Shown here: piece by piece, positions 43,007 to 51,524 of the stretch
Numbering within the stretch: position 1 is the first letter of the stretch
Layout: every line of letters begins with the position of its first letter
Source of the DNA: JAUIAI01 sp041396685
GTDB lineage: Bacteria > Pseudomonadota > Gammaproteobacteria > Burkholderiales > Burkholderiaceae_E
Assembly (NCBI GenBank): GCA_041396685.1
Contig: JAWKYD010000009.1
Span: forward strand, 186,001 to 250,000
DNA length: 64,000 bases
Direction: 5' to 3'
Notes under the pieces: model-generated
What the model saw: only the letters and a program-made list of their open reading frames with translations
What the model was told of the DNA's origin: nothing
The model's database searches: none
Position numbers and translations under genes: made by a program

Positions 43007-44038
43007 ATGCCCATCACCCCCCAGGAAGCCGTGCAACGCTGCGTCGAGCACCGGGAAATCTTTCCCGACGAGATGGAGCATCTGATGCGGCTGATCATGC
43101 GCGGCGACATGTCGCCCGTGCTGATGGCTTCGTTGATCACGGGCATGCGGGTCAAGAAGGAGACCATCGGCGAGATCGTCGCCTCGGCGCGCGTGATGCG
43201 CGAGTTCGCGCGACCGGTGAATGTCGATGCCGGACCGCATTTCATCGACATCGTCGGCACCGGCGGCGACGGATCGCACACGTTCAACATCTCCACCGCG
43301 ACCATGTTCGTGGCCGCCGCCGCCGGCGCGCAGGTTGCCAAGCACGGCAACCGCAGCGTGTCGTCGAGTTCAGGCAGCGCCGATGTGCTCGAGGCCTTCG
43401 GCGTGAACATCATGCTCGAGCCCGAGCAGGTCGCCGCGGCCATCGAGTCTACCGGCATCGGCTTCATGTTCGCGCCCAATCATCATCCGGCCATGAAGAA
43501 CGTGGCCGCCGTGCGCAAGGAGCTCGGTGTGCGCACGATTTTCAACATCCTGGGTCCGCTGACCAATCCGGCCGGTGCGCCCAACATCCTGCTCGGCGTG
43601 TTCCACCCCGATCTGGTCGGCATCCACGTGCGTGCGCTGCAGCAGCTCGGCGCCAAGCGCGCGCTGGTCGTCTGGGGCCAGGACGGCATGGACGAGATCT
43701 CTCTGGGCGCGACGACGCTGGTGGGCGAGCTGCGCGACGGCCAGGTGCGCGAATACGAGATCCATCCCGAGGATTTCGGCATGGCCATGCAGAGCAATCG
43801 CGCGCTGCGTGTCGAGAACGCCGAGGAGTCGATGGCCATGGTCATGCAGGCGCTGCAGGGCAAGGCCGGGCCGGCCTACGAGATCGTCGCGCTCAATGCC
43901 GGGGCGGCGCTATACGTGGCGGGCATCGCGCCGTCGGTCGCGGCCGGCATCGACCTGGCCCGCAGCACCATCGAAGCCGGCGATGCGCGCACCAAGGTCG
44001 AGCAATACGTGGCGTTCACCCGTTCCCTGCGCGCCTGA
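43007..44038 (+). CDS. trpD: Anthranilate phosphoribosyltransferase
   Basis: A 343-residue enzyme joining anthranilate to PRPP. The PRPP loop DIVGTGGDGSHTFNIST, KHGNRSVSSSSGSADVLEA and the FAPNHHPAMKNV region are canonical. AGGAG stands 6 bases before ATG 43007. It is 130 bp after trpG and 25 bp before trpC on the same strand, so trpGDC form one unit. Confidence 0.96.
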   Translation: MPITPQEAVQRCVEHREIFPDEMEHLMRLIMRGDMSPVLMASLITGMRVKKETIGEIVASARVMREFARPVNVDAGPHFIDIVGTGGDGSHTFNISTATMFVAAAAGAQVAKHGNRSVSSSSGSADVLEAFGVNIMLEPEQVAAAIESTGIGFMFAPNHHPAMKNVAAVRKELGVRTIFNILGPLTNPAGAPNILLGVFHPDLVGIHVRALQQLGAKRALVVWGQDGMDEISLGATTLVGELRDGQVREYEIHPEDFGMAMQSNRALRVENAEESMAMVMQALQGKAGPAYEIVALNAGAALYVAGIAPSVAAGIDLARSTIEAGDARTKVEQYVAFTRSLRA

Positions 44039-44063
44039 TCGACGCCCAGTCCGGGAGAGCCAC

Positions 44064-44867
44064 GTGTCCGACATCCTGAACCAGATCATCGCCGTCAAGC
44101 ATCGCGAGGTGGCGGCCGCACGCACCGCCGTCTCCGAGGCTGCGTTGGCCGAGGCCATTCGCCGGGCGCCGACCACCGGCGATTCGGCGCAGCGCGGCTT
44201 CGCGCGCGCGATGCGCGAGCGCGTTGCCGCGGGTCGGCCGGCTGTGATCGCCGAGGTCAAGAAGGCGAGCCCGAGCAAGGGTGTGATCCGCCCGCAATTC
44301 GATCCCGTCGCGATCGCTGCTTCGTACGCCGCGGCCGGCGCATGCTGTCTGTCCGTGCTCACCGACGAGCAGTTCTTTCAGGGCAGCCTCGAGAATCTGC
44401 GGCTTGCTCGCGCTGCCTGTGCGTTGCCCGTCCTGCGCAAGGACTTCATCGTCGATCCGTACCAACTGCTGGAGGCACGCGCGGCCGGCGCCGATTGCGT
44501 GCTGCTGATCGTCGCCGCGCTCGACGACGCCCGCCTGCGTGAGCTCGAGGCGGCCGCCAACGAAATCGGGCTCGATGTGCTGGTCGAGGTACACGACCGC
44601 GCCGAGCTGGACCGCGCGCTCGCGCTGCGCACACCGCTGCTGGGCATCAACAACCGCAATCTGCGCACCTTCGAGGTATCGCTGCAGCACACAATCGAGC
44701 TGCTGCCGGCCATTCCCGCCGACCGCCTGGTCATCACGGAGAGCGGCATCGCGACGCCGGCGGATGTCGCCACCATGCGCGCCGCGGGCGTGCATGCGTT
44801 CCTGGTCGGTGAGGCGTTCATGCGGGTGCCGGATCCGGGTTCCGGCCTGCGCGCGTTGTTCGGCTAG
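44064..44867 (+). CDS. trpC: Indole-3-glycerol phosphate synthase
   Basis: A 267-residue TIM barrel closing the indole ring. VIAEVKKASPSKGVI, VLRKDFIVDPYQLLEA, LLGINNRNLRTF and VITESGI hold the catalytic Lys/Glu and phosphate residues. GTG 44064 has GGGAGA about 6 bases upstream. It is a single-function protein, not fused to TrpF. It ends the trp run; trpF, trpB and trpA are not in the window. An intrinsic terminator follows. Confidence 0.96.
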   Translation: MSDILNQIIAVKHREVAAARTAVSEAALAEAIRRAPTTGDSAQRGFARAMRERVAAGRPAVIAEVKKASPSKGVIRPQFDPVAIAASYAAAGACCLSVLTDEQFFQGSLENLRLARAACALPVLRKDFIVDPYQLLEARAAGADCVLLIVAALDDARLRELEAAANEIGLDVLVEVHDRAELDRALALRTPLLGINNRNLRTFEVSLQHTIELLPAIPADRLVITESGIATPADVATMRAAGVHAFLVGEAFMRVPDPGSGLRALFG

Positions 44868-44945
44868 TCAACCGCGCCACCCTTGACGCAGCTTGTTCGG
44901 CGCGGCGCCCGGGCGGGTTCGATCGGTGCCGGTCAGGCTAAGACG

Positions 44946-44974
44946 AAACGGGGTGCCTGGGCACCCCGTTTTGG
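44946..44974. terminator. Bidirectional intrinsic terminator between trpC and the pilin genes
   Basis: AAACGGGGTGC (44946-44956) and GCACCCCGTTT (44961-44971) form a perfect 11-bp stem with a CTGG loop, followed by T on the plus strand and by T (A on plus) on the minus strand. It can end trpC transcription and also the convergent pilin gene. Confidence 0.9.
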
Positions 44975-45004
44975 CGGCCCTGTGAGGCCGTTCCGCCAAT
45001 GACC

Positions 45005-45649
45005 TTACATCGCGACCGAACACCAGTCCGGCGTGCGGTTGTCGAAGTTGGTCATATCGTAGGCGGCCAGGTTGCGGCAGCGCACCGAGCCGGTTGCCGG
45101 GTTGCCATCGTCGTAGGCACCGTCGATGGTGCTCATGATCTTGTGGGTGATGGCGGCATTGTGGTAGCCCATGGCGGGGTTGTTGCCGGCGAGCGGGAAG
45201 ATGTTTTCCCAGCGCATCGGCTGCGCGACCCCGCCGAAGGCGGTGCGCAGGCCCTCGTTGCCGGCGCCGGAGATGAAGCCGGCCACGCGCATGTGGTGCA
45301 AGGCGTTGCAGCTCTCGCCGACGTTGGCGGCGCCAGGCTGGTTGCAGAAGCCGCCGTAGGCGATCAGGCCGTCGCCGTTGCCGTTTTGCACGGCCGGAAT
45401 CGCGGTCGGGAAGCGGCCGGTGGCGTTGTTGTCGTCGCCCGGGCTGATGCGATAGCGATCCTGATACGCGTAGAGCGCGGCGGCGGTTTCCTTGCTGAGG
45501 TTGTAGGTGGACTTGATCTTGGTGTTGAAGATCAGTTCCTGGCCCTTGAGGACCGCACCGAGCAGCAGGCCGACGATGACCAGTACGATTGCGATCTCGA
45601 CAAGTGTGAAGCCAGCACTACGGCGAGGAACGGCGGGCAGCGGTTTCAT
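45005..45649 (-). CDS. Type IV prepilin, second tandem copy (pilin A)
   Basis: A 214-residue prepilin. A 12-residue basic leader (MKPLPAVPRRSA) precedes the peptidase site G/FTLVE, with Glu at +5 and a long hydrophobic helix. The globular part has cysteines in GFCNQ, ESCNA, VRCRN and DWCSVAM for likely disulfides. It is about 91% identical by eye to the neighbouring pilin over 202 aligned residues, yet the leaders are unrelated. GGAG lies 9 bases before ATG 45649. A 225-bp gap with a terminator separates it from the upstream copy, so it may be expressed separately. Confidence 0.9.
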   Translation of the reverse strand: MKPLPAVPRRSAGFTLVEIAIVLVIVGLLLGAVLKGQELIFNTKIKSTYNLSKETAAALYAYQDRYRISPGDDNNATGRFPTAIPAVQNGNGDGLIAYGGFCNQPGAANVGESCNALHHMRVAGFISGAGNEGLRTAFGGVAQPMRWENIFPLAGNNPAMGYHNAAITHKIMSTIDGAYDDGNPATGSVRCRNLAAYDMTNFDNRTPDWCSVAM

Positions 45650-45813
45650 CCGGGATTCTCCGTGGACAGATGTGAGGCCTCGCGATGCGGATGAACGCGG
45701 GCCGGCACTTGATCTATCGGTGCGGAGACGGGCGAGTTGAGTCCGTTGTTCGGCTCGGTGCGACCGCCGGAGCGGAGTGTTCGGCGGACGGCGAAATGGG
45801 TCGGCGCAAAAGC

Positions 45814-45838
45814 AAAATGCCCCGCGAGGGGGCATTTT
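45814..45838 (-). terminator. Intrinsic terminator between the two pilin genes
   Basis: AAAATGCCCC (45814-45823) pairs with GGGGCATTTT (45829-45838) around a 5-base loop; on the minus strand T-rich sequence follows. It lies about 36 bases after the stop of the upstream pilin gene and should end the pilus operon transcript or reduce readthrough into the second pilin. Confidence 0.85.
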
Positions 45839-45874
45839 GGGCGCGCGCCGTGTGCGGGCGCGCTTGCGGCTGAA

Positions 45875-46537
45875 TTACATCGCCACCGAGCACCAGTTGG
45901 GAACCCGGTTGTCGAAGTTCGTCATGTCGTAGGCGGCCAGGCTGTTGCAGCGTACCGAACCGGTGGTCGGATCGCCATCGTCGTAGGCGCTGTCGATGGT
46001 GCTCATGATCTTGTGGGTGATCGCGGCATTGTTGTAGCCCATGGCGGGATTGTTGCCGGCGCGCGTGAACCAGTTCTCCCAACGGGCCGGTTGCGCGACC
46101 CCGCCGAAGGCGGTGCGCAGGCCCTCGTTGCCGGCACCGGAGATGAAGCCGGCCACGCGCATGTGGTGCAAGGCGTTGCAGCTCTCGCCGACGTTGGCGG
46201 CGCCAGGCTGGTTGCAGAAGCCTTGGTACTCGATCAGGCCGTTGCCGTTGCCGTTTTGCACGGCCGGACTTGCGGTCGGGAAGCGGGCGGTGGCGTTGTT
46301 GTCGTCACCCGGGCTCATGCGATAGCGATCCTGATACGCGTAGAGCGCAGCAGCGGTTTCCTTGCTCAGGTTGTAGGTGGACTTGATCTTGGTGTTGAAG
46401 ATCAGTTCCTGGCCCTTGAGGACGGCGCCGAGCAACAGGCCAACGATGACGAGCACGATGGCGATCTCGACCAGCGTGAAGCCTTGCTCTCGCACGCCGC
46501 GATGAAATGATTTACAGGACTGGTTTTGATTTTTCAT
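45875..46537 (-). CDS. Type IV prepilin, first tandem copy (pilin B)
   Basis: A 220-residue prepilin with an 18-residue leader (MKNQNQSCKSFHRGVREQ) before G/FTLVEIAIV. The mature sequence matches its neighbour: about 18 differences in 202 residues, mostly in surface-type positions such as ENWFTRAG versus ENIFPLAG. The four cysteines are conserved. It is last before the terminator of the long pilus operon, 72 bp after the preceding gene. ATG 46537 lacks a clear ribosome site. One of the pair is presumably the major pilin; no shorter pilin gene is seen. Confidence 0.9.
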   Translation of the reverse strand: MKNQNQSCKSFHRGVREQGFTLVEIAIVLVIVGLLLGAVLKGQELIFNTKIKSTYNLSKETAAALYAYQDRYRMSPGDDNNATARFPTASPAVQNGNGNGLIEYQGFCNQPGAANVGESCNALHHMRVAGFISGAGNEGLRTAFGGVAQPARWENWFTRAGNNPAMGYNNAAITHKIMSTIDSAYDDGDPTTGSVRCNSLAAYDMTNFDNRVPNWCSVAM

Positions 46538-46609
46538 TGGACGACCCAAGCTTCGTGAAGAGGAATTCCGCTCGAACGGCGGCCTACGACGAAAGTTTAG
46601 GCGCGGGGC

Positions 46610-47326
46610 TCAGGGTTGTGTGGTCCTTGCGTCGGCGTCCCGGCGCCGTTCGGCCTCTTCGAGTGTGGCCACCATCGCACGCAGCGCGCGCTCGTCATTC
46701 AACTGGCCGGAATCGATCAATCCGCCCAGCAACGCGCGCGCTGCGTCGAGTTCGTCGAGGTCCGTGAGGAGAAAGAACTCGAGGTCGCGCGCCCACTGCG
46801 GAATCGTGGTGCCGGCGGCGCGTTCGCGCAGCGATGCGGCCAGCTTGCGAGCCAGGTGAAGATCCTCGAGACGGTGTTTGGCGATGTGCACACCAAAGGC
46901 CTGCCAGGCCCAATGCGCCTGTGGGTTTTCGCGAAAGCGCTCGTCGATCCAGATGAGTAGCCGGCGCGCGTCCGCGGGCGGCAGCGTGCTGGCGTAGATG
47001 CGGCTCGCCATGAAGGTCGGGTAGCGAAACGCCGGCGCCAACTCGGCGATGCGATCGAGCCACAGTGCGATGCGTTCGCCGTCGAGCGTGCGCATCGCAA
47101 TCGTGTGGCCCGCTTGTGCATCGAAGGTCTGCAGTCGCAGCGCAAGCGCCGTCGCCACCAGTTCGCTCTCGCCGGCGCTCGCGAGCCTCAGAACCCTCGA
47201 CGACGGGAGCGGACCCGGCGAGAGATCGGCCTGCCACGAGCGCGGATTGAGCTGACTGAATGCCGCCTGCGCCGCCAGCAGGGCGGCAAAGCCGATGTAT
47301 CCGGCGATGCGCCAGCGCTCAAGCAC
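46610..47326 (-). CDS. Membrane-anchored helical-repeat protein of the pilus operon
   Basis: A 238-residue protein I do not recognise. One N-terminal membrane helix (IAGYIGFAALLAAQAAF) is followed by alpha-helical sequence with TPR-like spacing (WAWQAFGVHIAKHRLEDLHLARKLAASLRERA; LEFFLLTDLDELDAARALLGGLI). It starts at GTG 47326, overlapping the ABC permease stop by 8 bp, and precedes pilin B. An accessory or scaffold role for the permease or the pilus is likely from context only. Confidence 0.75.
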   Translation of the reverse strand: MLERWRIAGYIGFAALLAAQAAFSQLNPRSWQADLSPGPLPSSRVLRLASAGESELVATALALRLQTFDAQAGHTIAMRTLDGERIALWLDRIAELAPAFRYPTFMASRIYASTLPPADARRLLIWIDERFRENPQAHWAWQAFGVHIAKHRLEDLHLARKLAASLRERAAGTTIPQWARDLEFFLLTDLDELDAARALLGGLIDSGQLNDERALRAMVATLEEAERRRDADARTTQP

Positions 47327-48101
47327 GGCGCCGCTCGATGTCCAGACTCGCGGCGACGATCACGATCAGTCCGTAGAGCGCCGTCTGGGCCAGCCCCGGC
47401 AGTAGTACGTCGGCACGCACCGCGGCGTCGCCCGGCAGCAGCCAGCCGGTCACGGCGTTCAGATCGAGGCGCGGCAGCACGAGCGCCAGCAGGTGAATGA
47501 AACCGTCGAACCAGCCGGTCTGATCGCTGGCTCGACCGAGCATCTCGATCACGCCGATCATCCGCGCGCAGGCGTAGGTGGCGAGCAGCGCGAGCAGTGC
47601 CAGCGGCAGGCGCACGAGCGAGATCGTGATCAGGACGGCGAGCGCGGCGACCAGCAGGCTCTCGAGCGCCAGCGACGTGCCCCAGGCCAGCACCGCCGCG
47701 GCCGGCGCATGCAGCGTCAACGGCAGACTGACGGATATCGCGGTTCCGATCGCCAGCGTGCCGTGGCCCGCCATTCGACCGAGCACCCACCAGGCGCGCG
47801 GCACCGGCGCGGCGAACATGATGTCGGCCCCGCCGTCGCCGAGCTCGCGCGACAACGGCGCAATGACGAATACCGCGGTGACCAGTACCGCGAGCAAACG
47901 CGCGATCGGCGCGCTCACCGACAGCACGACGTCGCCGGCGTCGATGAGCGCCAGCGCGCCCAGAAACGACTGCAGCCCGGCCAGGCCGAACAGCAGGCAC
48001 AGCCAGGCCAAGGGCAGGCGGGCCCGCACGCCTTCGCGAATCGTGATCGCGGCAATCGCGCCTGCCGCGCTCTTGCCCAGGCCGAAGGTGCTCTCCCTCA
48101 C
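47319..48101 (-). CDS. ABC-2 type transporter permease (NosY-like) in the pilus operon
   Basis: A 260-residue, strongly hydrophobic protein with six helices. The N-terminal ITIREGVRARLPL and the first-loop ELGDGGADIMFAAPVPRAWWVLGRM resemble ABC-2 permeases of the NosY/CcmB-like group. It starts at GTG 48101, overlapping the preceding prepilin stop (GTGA). No ATPase is adjacent; the only ABC ATPase in the window, of NosF-like type, lies at 60364-61137, at the other end of the pilus genes. The two probably form one transporter. Confidence 0.78.
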   Translation of the reverse strand: MRESTFGLGKSAAGAIAAITIREGVRARLPLAWLCLLFGLAGLQSFLGALALIDAGDVVLSVSAPIARLLAVLVTAVFVIAPLSRELGDGGADIMFAAPVPRAWWVLGRMAGHGTLAIGTAISVSLPLTLHAPAAAVLAWGTSLALESLLVAALAVLITISLVRLPLALLALLATYACARMIGVIEMLGRASDQTGWFDGFIHLLALVLPRLDLNAVTGWLLPGDAAVRADVLLPGLAQTALYGLIVIVAASLDIERRRA

Positions 48102-48967
48102 TGCACGAAGCCTCCGCGCAGCAGGCGGTCGGCGACCTCGGGATAGGCGATCCAGGTGACCAGATCGTCGAAGTTGCCACCCAGAGCGTCGGTGGGGGCG
48201 ATCTCACGGCTGATGACGACCCGGGCCTGAGGCCAGTTCGCATTCTGCTGTTCGTCGGCCGAGTAGTCTGCCGGCGAGTTGCCGTTGGCACCGCGCGACC
48301 AGATGATGGCGGCCGCATTTTGCGACAGCGTATTGGCCGCCGTTCCACAGCGATTCACGCCCGCGCCGATGCCGGCGGCGCTGCGGCAGACGAACAGGCC
48401 CTGGCCGGCGTCTATCGTGGTCTGCACGTCGATGCGCCTGGTCAGTGAGCCGGGCGCACCCAGTGCCGCGGAGGTCAGCGCGTTGGCAACCGGGGCAGCC
48501 AGCGAGGAGATCGCATAGCGCAGCGATCGAAGGTGGGTGCCATTGCCCGTGCCGGCGCCGTCGCGCCAGGCATCGGTTACCAGGCCGTTCGGATCGAGGC
48601 CGGGAAGACCGAGTGTGACGGCGGGCACGAAGCCGACCTGCGCCGAGCAGGTCGTGATACCGGCAGCAACCCCTGCCACTGATTCCTGACCATTGCTGGC
48701 CGCCAGGGCCGGGCAAGGCAGCCGCCCGTGGGTGGCGACATAGCCGAGCACCGCCTGGCGCACGTCATCGATCAGCGCGCGGCTTTCGGTGAGCTTGCGT
48801 TGCTCGGTGAGTTTGCCGAGCACGGCAGTCATACCGACGGCAGCGATCGCCAGGATGGCCAGGCCGATCGCGAGTTCGATCAGCGAGAAACCGCGCTCGT
48901 GCGTGTGCGCGCCCGTGCGCCGATCGGCGCGGGGGGGCAGGGAGAGGAGCTTCGCGCGGTACCTCAT
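48098..48967 (-). CDS. Large prepilin-like protein (minor pilin)
   Basis: A 289-residue protein with a 25-residue leader followed by the prepilin site HERG/FSLIELAIGLAILAIAAVG, Glu at +5. The globular part has four cysteines (LPCPA, TTCSAQ, VFCRS? region VCRSAAG, NRCGTA) and Gly/Ala-rich loops. It is the size of large pseudopilins such as MshO/PilV types, but no named family is certain. It begins 11 bp after the gene for the 480-residue pilus protein and is translationally coupled to the ABC permease. Confidence 0.82.
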   Translation of the reverse strand: MRYRAKLLSLPPRADRRTGAHTHERGFSLIELAIGLAILAIAAVGMTAVLGKLTEQRKLTESRALIDDVRQAVLGYVATHGRLPCPALAASNGQESVAGVAAGITTCSAQVGFVPAVTLGLPGLDPNGLVTDAWRDGAGTGNGTHLRSLRYAISSLAAPVANALTSAALGAPGSLTRRIDVQTTIDAGQGLFVCRSAAGIGAGVNRCGTAANTLSQNAAAIIWSRGANGNSPADYSADEQQNANWPQARVVISREIAPTDALGGNFDDLVTWIAYPEVADRLLRGGFVQ

Positions 48968-48978
48968 GGCGGCAGGTC

Positions 48979-50421
48979 TCAATTGATGATGCTCAGTTTG
49001 TCGTTGTCGCGGCCGTCGCCTCTGCTCGGTGTCGCGAAGCGGTCGGGGGTGCCGGCGGCGTTCTCGAGCGCGTCCAGCCAATCGGCCGGGTTGTTCGACA
49101 ACGCGGCACCGAGCAGGGGGCGTTGGGCAATTCCCAGTGATGGCGCGAACGGTGCGGCGGTCAACGGCGATCCGGCGGTGAACACCACGGCATCGACATC
49201 GGCATTGGTGTCGACGAGCAGGCCGGGCGCATCGCAGGCGTCGTTGCCCGCAACACATCGCGCAGACACACCATATACGAAATATCGCTGCCAGCCGGCA
49301 TCGGTGAACCATGCCGGCAACGCCAGCGCCTGGCCCGCACCGCAGCTGCCTGCGCCGACCGGCGGGTGACCGAAACGCAGGCCGACTGTGCAGTCGCCCG
49401 CGACATCGTCGATCGGCGCGGCGAACGGCAGGTAACCGAGCGCACTTCGGTATTCATCGAGCGTGCTGAGCAAGACTCGCTCGGCGCGAGCCTGCATCCG
49501 CAGGAGCAGATCGTCGATCGTGATGAAGGCCAACTGGTCGTTGTACAGATACGGCGTCACATAGTCGCGGTCCGCATCTCGTGGCTGGCGATCGGCGATG
49601 CCGCGAATCAGCGTCCATGGAGCGTTGTTGGCGTGCGTGTAGCCCGCGTTGTCGTAGGTCCCCGGCTGGCACGGCGCAATGCAGCCCGGCGCGACCGTGA
49701 CCCGGTCGAGCCACGCGGCTGGGCCGGCGTTGGCCGCGCGCACCTGACCTGGCAGCGGCGGGCCCGGTACGATGATGGCAATCGCAACGCGATCCGAGAC
49801 GAGATTGCCCTTGGCGTCGACCACCCGAAGCCACGGATAGGGCAAGGGGCTGGGGCATGCGTAGGTGGTAAACACCTGCCCGAGCATGAGTGGATTCAGA
49901 TTCGGCAGGCACGCACTGGTCGCAGCGAGGTTCGGCGACACGATGACCCATGGCGTGTCGCCGGACGGATCGGTCGCCGTGCTGCCGGGCAGGGACAAGC
50001 CCAGGGTCCGCCAGGGCAGCTGACCGAAGCAACGCGCCGCGGCGCCCGTGACCGCGACCGGCAGCAAGGGTTGCCCCGGGGCCCATGTCCTGCTGGCGCA
50101 GCCGCCGGGTTCGGCCAGACCGTCGTAGATCGGTTCCGCGGCTTCGGCGCCGGGCCCGGGCGAGCTCGGCAGGTCGGGGAACAGCCCGAGTTGGCCGAGC
50201 CTGAGGCCCATTGCGCGCAGATCGGGCTGGGAGAGTTCGGCAAGCAGCAGTTCGCGGGTTCGCGCCAGGGTGTCGTCGGCGGTGTGCGTGATCGCGCGCT
50301 GCGACGAAAACATTCGCGAAAGGCCGATTCCCACGGTGGCGAGTATCGTGAGCATCGCCAGGATGCTCAGGTAGAACATGACGCCGCGCTGTCGGCGTGC
50401 GCAGACGAACGGCCGGCTCAT
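48979..50421 (-). CDS. Pilus-associated protein with one N-terminal membrane helix (PilX/MshQ-like position)
   Basis: A 480-residue protein. RRQRGVMFYLSILAMLTILATVGIGLSRMF gives a basic stretch and a membrane helix as in PilX-type proteins, but there is no GFxxxE prepilin site (GVMFYL instead), so cleavage by the prepilin peptidase is doubtful. The long exported part has many cysteines (for example GCASR, ARCFG, SACLP, YACPS, GCIAPCQ, DCTVG, GSCGAG, ARCVAG, DACDA) that suggest a disulfide-rich fold. The start overlaps the MshK-like stop (ATGA). Specific function unknown; a tip or minor pilus component is possible. Confidence 0.75.
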   Translation of the reverse strand: MSRPFVCARRQRGVMFYLSILAMLTILATVGIGLSRMFSSQRAITHTADDTLARTRELLLAELSQPDLRAMGLRLGQLGLFPDLPSSPGPGAEAAEPIYDGLAEPGGCASRTWAPGQPLLPVAVTGAAARCFGQLPWRTLGLSLPGSTATDPSGDTPWVIVSPNLAATSACLPNLNPLMLGQVFTTYACPSPLPYPWLRVVDAKGNLVSDRVAIAIIVPGPPLPGQVRAANAGPAAWLDRVTVAPGCIAPCQPGTYDNAGYTHANNAPWTLIRGIADRQPRDADRDYVTPYLYNDQLAFITIDDLLLRMQARAERVLLSTLDEYRSALGYLPFAAPIDDVAGDCTVGLRFGHPPVGAGSCGAGQALALPAWFTDAGWQRYFVYGVSARCVAGNDACDAPGLLVDTNADVDAVVFTAGSPLTAAPFAPSLGIAQRPLLGAALSNNPADWLDALENAAGTPDRFATPSRGDGRDNDKLSIIN

Positions 50422-50870
50422 GGTGATCCGGACTTCTGCCCCGATTCGAGCGCTTCGCCAAGCAGGGGTGCGGTGGCGACGATCTGCTGTTCACCGGCAC
50501 GCAGGATGTGGCGCGTGCCGGTGCCGGTGAGTTCCAAGGCGTCGCCGATCAGGCGCGCTTCGACGTGTGCGGGGAGGGATCCGGGCCCGAGTTCGCGATC
50601 GCCGATCCAAGCGGTGGTCGGGCCCGCTGAACGGCGCACGATGCCGCTGAAACGGACCGCCGCGTTGCTCGGCGCATCGGCTTGCGCGGATGTTGCACCG
50701 GTGCCCGGTTGTTCGCCCGCGAGGCGGCGCTCGAGCAGGCGACGTTGTTCCGGCGTATAGAACACCGAGCCGAGGTCCACGGCAAGCGCCGGCCGTGCTG
50801 CGGCGAGCCCAAGGACTGAAAGCATCAAGGTGCAATGCAGTCGCGGATCGCGCCACCATGGTTTGGCCAT
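50418..50870 (-). CDS. MshK/PilP-like pilus biogenesis protein
   Basis: A 150-residue exported protein: an N-terminal signal or anchor (LMLSVLGLAAARPALA), a helical linker (FYTPEQRRLLERRLAGEQ) and a small beta-domain (VRFSGIVRRSAGPTTAWIGDRELGPGS). That order is what MshK or PilP proteins show, and the gene lies after the PilO-like gene, where mshK belongs. It probably links the inner-membrane PilM/N/O complex to the secretin. Assignment rests on position more than on motifs. Confidence 0.6.
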   Translation of the reverse strand: MAKPWWRDPRLHCTLMLSVLGLAAARPALAVDLGSVFYTPEQRRLLERRLAGEQPGTGATSAQADAPSNAAVRFSGIVRRSAGPTTAWIGDRELGPGSLPAHVEARLIGDALELTGTGTRHILRAGEQQIVATAPLLGEALESGQKSGSP

Positions 50871-50873
50871 GGA

Positions 50874-51524
50874 TCAATTCCCCATCGTCGCGGTGGCCGC
50901 ACCCTGCTCTGAGTTGCGTTGAGCGAACACGAACCAGTTGATCGTGCAGCGGGCGGACAGACGAGGTACCCGCTGCGTCATGGCCTGTTCAATGCCACGA
51001 CTGTCGTTGCGGGTCAATGTGCAACCTTCGAACGAATGAAGTCCGCCGAGTGAACGGTCGAGTTCGTCGGTTAGGTGGATCAGGCGCTCCTCGTGGAGCG
51101 GACTGGTCTCGAAACGCATCTCGTGTTGGCCGGGGTCATAGAGGTTGAACCCGGAGATGCCGTTCAGGTCGACCGGCAGGCGGCCGCCCAGGGAGTAGTT
51201 GAGCAATGGGACGCCGCTTCGGGCGAGCAACGATTCGAACCGGTCCAGGGTCATCGTCTTCGGCAGATCGCCGATGATTCCCCTTGCCTTGAGCGAATCG
51301 AACGCCGGGTACTTCTCGCTCATGGTGTCCAGGTTCGCCTCCAATCTGCGCAGCGAAGCCTGGGAGGCCCGCGCCGCCGTCATGATCTCGTCGCGGCGTT
51401 CAGCCTCGCGTTGAAACTGGAGCATGCCCAGGCCGATCAGGCCCGCTCCGACCGCCGCGATGACTCCCGTCATCGCCAGGGTCACCCTCAGATCACGGCG
51501 CAGTGCGCCCGCCAGATCACTCAT
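50874..51524 (-). CDS. PilO/MshJ-like pilus assembly protein
   Basis: A 216-residue bitopic inner-membrane protein: short cytoplasmic part, a helix (VTLAMTGVIAAVGAGLIGLGML), a coiled coil (AERRDEIMTAARASQASLRRLEANLDTM) and a small periplasmic alpha/beta domain. This is the layout of PilO/MshJ, which dimerises with PilN. ATG 51524 overlaps the stop of the PilM-PilN fusion (ATGA). Two C-terminal cysteines (FEGCTL, ARCTI) could form a disulfide. Confidence 0.72.
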   Translation of the reverse strand: MSDLAGALRRDLRVTLAMTGVIAAVGAGLIGLGMLQFQREAERRDEIMTAARASQASLRRLEANLDTMSEKYPAFDSLKARGIIGDLPKTMTLDRFESLLARSGVPLLNYSLGGRLPVDLNGISGFNLYDPGQHEMRFETSPLHEERLIHLTDELDRSLGGLHSFEGCTLTRNDSRGIEQAMTQRVPRLSARCTINWFVFAQRNSEQGAATATMGN

